Assembly (NCBI GenBank): GCA_902362805.1
Contig: CABIXY010000004.1
Coordinates: 372,001-436,000, forward strand
Length of the DNA stretch: 64,000 nt
Reading direction: 5' to 3'
DNA from: Eubacteriaceae bacterium
GTDB lineage: Bacteria > Bacillota > Clostridia > Peptostreptococcales > Anaerovoracaceae
The notes under the pieces were generated by a model. It saw only the letters and a list, made by a program, of their open reading frames with translations. It did not search any database and had not been told where the DNA came from. Shown here piece after piece: positions 61,367 through 64,000 of this stretch (position 1 is the stretch's first letter; every line of letters starts with the position of its first letter). A program made the translations under genes and the position numbers.

Positions 61367-61395
61367 ATTATACAATACAATAAATGAAATGTCAA
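61367..61395 (-). promoter_or_regulatory. promoter of tRNA cluster 3
   Basis: TTGACA (61390-61395), 17 bp, TATAAT (61367-61372), 34 bp before tRNA-Asn. From here to 61814 I see no gene; a degenerate inverted repeat lies at 61692-61755. Confidence 0.85.
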
Positions 61396-61691
61396 CATGT
61401 AATAAATGTATTTTTTAGCAGACACTTCAGGTGCTTCAACCCAAGCTCAACGCTGTTCTCCCCAAAATGCCAGAATCAATCGTTTTTTTGCAAATTTAGG
61501 CAGATTTGACCAAATTCTGCAGAGTAATGCAGATTCATCGCAGAGCTAATAACAAATTTCTGATGTTTTTCCACCATTCCAAGGAGGTAAACAACATTTT
61601 ATCCATATTATCCCATGGATATATTTCCATTTATGTGACTATTTTCATAACATCAGTCGCTTTTGCCACTTCCGCATCAGACTTCCCATCA

Positions 61692-61755
61692 AAATCTGCC
61701 TGATTTGCCCTTTTTTGACGAATTAATGGCACTTTAGCAGAAATCTACTGCCGGA
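61692..61755. repeat. degenerate relative of 5.7-6.0 kb intergenic repeats
   Basis: AAATCTGCC at the left, TTAATGGCACTTT in the middle and CTGCCGGA at the right occur in the same order as in the complement of 5726-5777. Confidence 0.35.
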
Positions 61756-61814
61756 AAACACCGCGGCAGCCGGAGATGGCCAAGCACTGCCAGCTAAAAC
61801 TCCAAACTCAGCCT

Positions 61815-62822
61815 TTACGACAAACCGTTCATTCTTTCAGCTTTATCCATTTCCGCATTATGTTTGACAATCTCTATTTTTTGCGAAAATTTGTCGACCT
61901 TTTCTTGGTCGCCCTGCGCCTCATAAATAGTCCTTAACTCCTCCATCGCTTCCACATTGCTAGGCGTAAGTTTCAAAACCTGCAGAAAGCAGCGTTCCGC
62001 CTCCGCAGGATCGGCTAAGGCTTTGTTAGCTGCCCCCAAGTAATACCACAGAGGCCACCAGGTGTTGAATCGTTCGTCATCCATATATTCCTGCAAGATA
62101 CGCAGACCTTCTTCGTAGCGTCCACTGAGGACGTGATTATAGCCTTCTTCAATTTTGACAGGCTCCTCCAGCTTGTCCAGCCAGCCGCGCACTTCTTCCT
62201 TTTGCTCCTGATGCTCAGAAAGCTTCATGAAACTTTCCCAAGTCAGCTTCGCTTTGACGTACAGGCCCAGGTTCAGATACCCATATCCCAGGAAATAATA
62301 ACCCATGTCGAAATCAGGTTCTTTTATGGTCAGTTTTTCAAAGGCCTCCAGAGACTCGGCTTTGTAGCGGCCCACATATTCCTCTCCTTCGCCGACCTCG
62401 TAGGAGTCCTTGCAGGCCCTGCCATAGCAATACAGTGCGTCCGCCGAATCGGGATCGATCAAAAGCGCTCCGCGGAAGCAGATGCAGGCGTAGTCAAAGT
62501 CGTTTTTAGCTGCCGCCTCCACGCCCTCGTTGATCAAAGGTTTTGCGAACTCCCTGGTAAAGGTTCTGAGAATGTAGGCGATGTAGTTATCTCTGTATTT
62601 GAAATTCACATCACAGCCGATGATAAAGGCCATATTCTGAGCGATGACCAAAGTAGAAAGGTTCGCCATGGAGGTCTTGCGAATAGGCACCGGTACGCCG
62701 GTGAGAATGTCTGCAATCCCTGCCTTTTCCAAATAGCTGTCCGATAACTCGTCAAAGACGAATTCCTCCACGTGAGGTATCAGGTACTCGCCGATTCTGT
62801 CTTGTATTTCTTTGTTTTCCAT
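61815..62822 (-). CDS. tetratricopeptide-repeat protein
   Basis: This 335-residue cytoplasmic protein has an N-terminal helical region of about 100 residues and then several TPR units (ACICFRGALLIDPDSADALYCYG; MGYYFLGYGYLNLGLYVKAKLTW; ALADPAEAERCFLQVLKLTPSNVEAM). TPRs mediate protein contacts. It starts within the stop of the radical SAM gene (TAATG), with GGGAG upstream, so the two are coupled and may work together. Function unknown. Confidence 0.8.
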   Translation of the reverse strand: MENKEIQDRIGEYLIPHVEEFVFDELSDSYLEKAGIADILTGVPVPIRKTSMANLSTLVIAQNMAFIIGCDVNFKYRDNYIAYILRTFTREFAKPLINEGVEAAAKNDFDYACICFRGALLIDPDSADALYCYGRACKDSYEVGEGEEYVGRYKAESLEAFEKLTIKEPDFDMGYYFLGYGYLNLGLYVKAKLTWESFMKLSEHQEQKEEVRGWLDKLEEPVKIEEGYNHVLSGRYEEGLRILQEYMDDERFNTWWPLWYYLGAANKALADPAEAERCFLQVLKLTPSNVEAMEELRTIYEAQGDQEKVDKFSQKIEIVKHNAEMDKAERMNGLS

Positions 62823-64000
62823 TATATCTCCCATCCTTTTTTGTGGAATTTTTTCACTGCATCAAAATTCATGGTCCGCGAAAGATCTTCTGTCAGAAAA
62901 ATTTCCGCACCTTCCCCCAAATCTTTGCTCTCCGCAAACTTTAACAAGATCCGGTAAAGATCTTCTTTCTTATGGGATCTGTGCTGATAACCTTTGGAGA
63001 AGAAAAAGTCTGCCAGCTGTTCGTAAAAATAAAAAGGATCGCCGCCCAAAGATTTCAACAGATACTTTAATCCCATTTCAAAACCGCCTTTATTGGCGTA
63101 GAGATCCAGCACCGTCTCCACCATCTTCAGCTTGACCAACTCCACAGCAGAAAGACTCTGATTTGAAACCACTTCATAAGGGGCGATTTCTCGATAAACG
63201 TAACCGTATTTTGCAGCCGTCTCTCGAATCTTTGTCCCTTTCAGCAGCTTCAGAAAGCCTAACTGCAAATTATCCGCACCTAGTTCATAGACTTTGTTAA
63301 AAGATCTGGCAAAAGACTTGTAGTCCTCAAAGGGGAGACCGGCGATCAAATCTACATGGATGTGAATATTCCCCAAAGCCAGTAATTTCTCTGTATTATG
63401 TAAAATCGAAAAAATGCTCTCTTTCCTGTCTACTGCTGCGAGAGCGTCAGGATTGGCGCTTTGAATACCGATTTCAAATTGAAATAACCCCTGCCGCGCT
63501 TTTGACAAGAGATCGAAAAGCCTGTCGTTAAGCAGTTCTCCGCAGATTTCAAAATGAAAATTCGTTACTCCGTTGTCATTTTCTATCAGATAACGCCAGA
63601 TTTCATAGGCTCTGTCCTGATCATAATTGAAGGTCCTGTCGATAAACTTGACCTGTTTGACCTTCTTATACAGAAAATAACCTAAGTCCCGTCGTGCCCG
63701 TTCAAGAGACAACGGCCTGATTGTCTTCTCCAGTGACGACAGACAGTAACTGCAGCGGTACGGACAGCCCCTCGACGACTCATAATATACCACCTTATCA
63801 GGCTCCAAAGGCAATCTCTCATAGGGAAAGGGAATGGTGTCCATATCCAGCAGTGGTCCGTCTTTCGTCTGCAAAATCCTTCCATTCTCTCGATAGGTCA
63901 GGCTGCTGACTTTGGAAAAATCGTTTTCATTCAGCACCAGTTCTTTACAAAATTGGAAGAAGGGGTACTCCCCTTCTCCACGAATGATATAGTCCGCCCA
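62822..64000 (-). CDS. radical SAM protein with B12-binding-type N-terminus (partial)
   Basis: 392 complete codons are visible and the gene continues past the window end. The end of a cobalamin-binding-like domain (ADYIIRGEGEYPFFQF) is followed by the radical SAM motif CPYRCSYCLSS (CxxxCxxC) with later motifs EIGIQSAN and HVDLIAGLPFEDYKSF. The C-terminal part (about 170 residues) resembles the DUF4080-type extension. It probably modifies a small molecule or RNA; the substrate is unknown. It is translationally coupled to the TPR gene. Confidence 0.85.
   Translation of the reverse strand, partial: WADYIIRGEGEYPFFQFCKELVLNENDFSKVSSLTYRENGRILQTKDGPLLDMDTIPFPYERLPLEPDKVVYYESSRGCPYRCSYCLSSLEKTIRPLSLERARRDLGYFLYKKVKQVKFIDRTFNYDQDRAYEIWRYLIENDNGVTNFHFEICGELLNDRLFDLLSKARQGLFQFEIGIQSANPDALAAVDRKESIFSILHNTEKLLALGNIHIHVDLIAGLPFEDYKSFARSFNKVYELGADNLQLGFLKLLKGTKIRETAAKYGYVYREIAPYEVVSNQSLSAVELVKLKMVETVLDLYANKGGFEMGLKYLLKSLGGDPFYFYEQLADFFFSKGYQHRSHKKEDLYRILLKFAESKDLGEGAEIFLTEDLSRTMNFDAVKKFHKKGWEI

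Noticed and set aside
61506..61703. 65-codon plus-strand frame between tRNA cluster 3 and the TPR gene
   Set aside because: No family resemblance, low complexity and overlap with a degenerate repeat; an AAGGAGG at 61580 is not followed by a convincing gene.

Overview
The window looks like a chromosomal segment of an anaerobic Bacillota, class Clostridia. The signs are low-to-moderate GC with strong AGGAGG ribosome sites, a BceAB-type antibiotic transporter, LytTR/GHKL and YtrA-type regulators, a Firmicute-style HelD, anaerobic sulfite reductase AsrABC, KtrAB-type potassium uptake and sigma-54 enhancer-binding regulators. A gut-type Clostridiales Family XIII (Anaerovoracaceae-like) relative would fit, but that is inference from gene content only.

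Layout. 1-5.7 kb: imperfect tandem repeats, a BceAB-type ABC exporter facing a LytTR response regulator/GHKL histidine kinase pair, and an alkyltransferase-like protein. 6-14 kb: a minus-strand unit of two secreted peptidases (C69 and M14) with the same C-terminal module plus a YjiH-type membrane protein. It lies opposite a small ribbon-helix-helix gene, and the shared promoter region carries six TTGCAAT/ATTGCAT boxes. 14.4-18.4 kb: a GntR(YtrA)-ABC operon with a twin palindromic operator. 18.4-27 kb: ferritin-like protein, DUF2461, sigma factor, HelD, an AraC-GNAT fusion and two paralogous secreted Fn3-like proteins. 27-32 kb: two tRNA clusters, each followed by a 315-bp near-identical structured element, a second YjiH copy and an intact IS4-like insertion sequence with an 11-bp target duplication. 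A third, reduced tRNA cluster lies at 61 kb.

32-52 kb is the most interesting part. It is a minus-strand sigma-54 region: an NhaC-type antiporter with an NAD-dependent dehydrogenase-like protein behind a -24/-12 promoter, two sigma-54 activators (one paired with a stand-alone SIS protein), and a long operon behind a near-perfect -24/-12 promoter. That operon encodes an iron alcohol dehydrogenase, a D-2-hydroxyacid dehydrogenase, a complete peptide-type ABC importer, a PreA/dihydroorotate-dehydrogenase-like flavoprotein with two 4Fe-4S clusters, three DUF3830 cyclophilin-like proteins, two copies of an unrecognised helical protein, and peptidase T. Two of the DUF3830 genes alternate with the unknown genes as an exact two-gene duplication. 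I read this as an uncharacterised catabolic system for an imported peptide-like or heterocyclic nitrogen compound; the substrate cannot be read from sequence.

51.8-64 kb: an ECF sigma/anti-sigma pair, asrABC with a divergent LysR gene, DUF368-KtrA-KtrB, a small lipoprotein, the third tRNA cluster, a TPR protein and a radical SAM protein cut by the window end. Functional calls rest on motifs and gene context; no database search was run.
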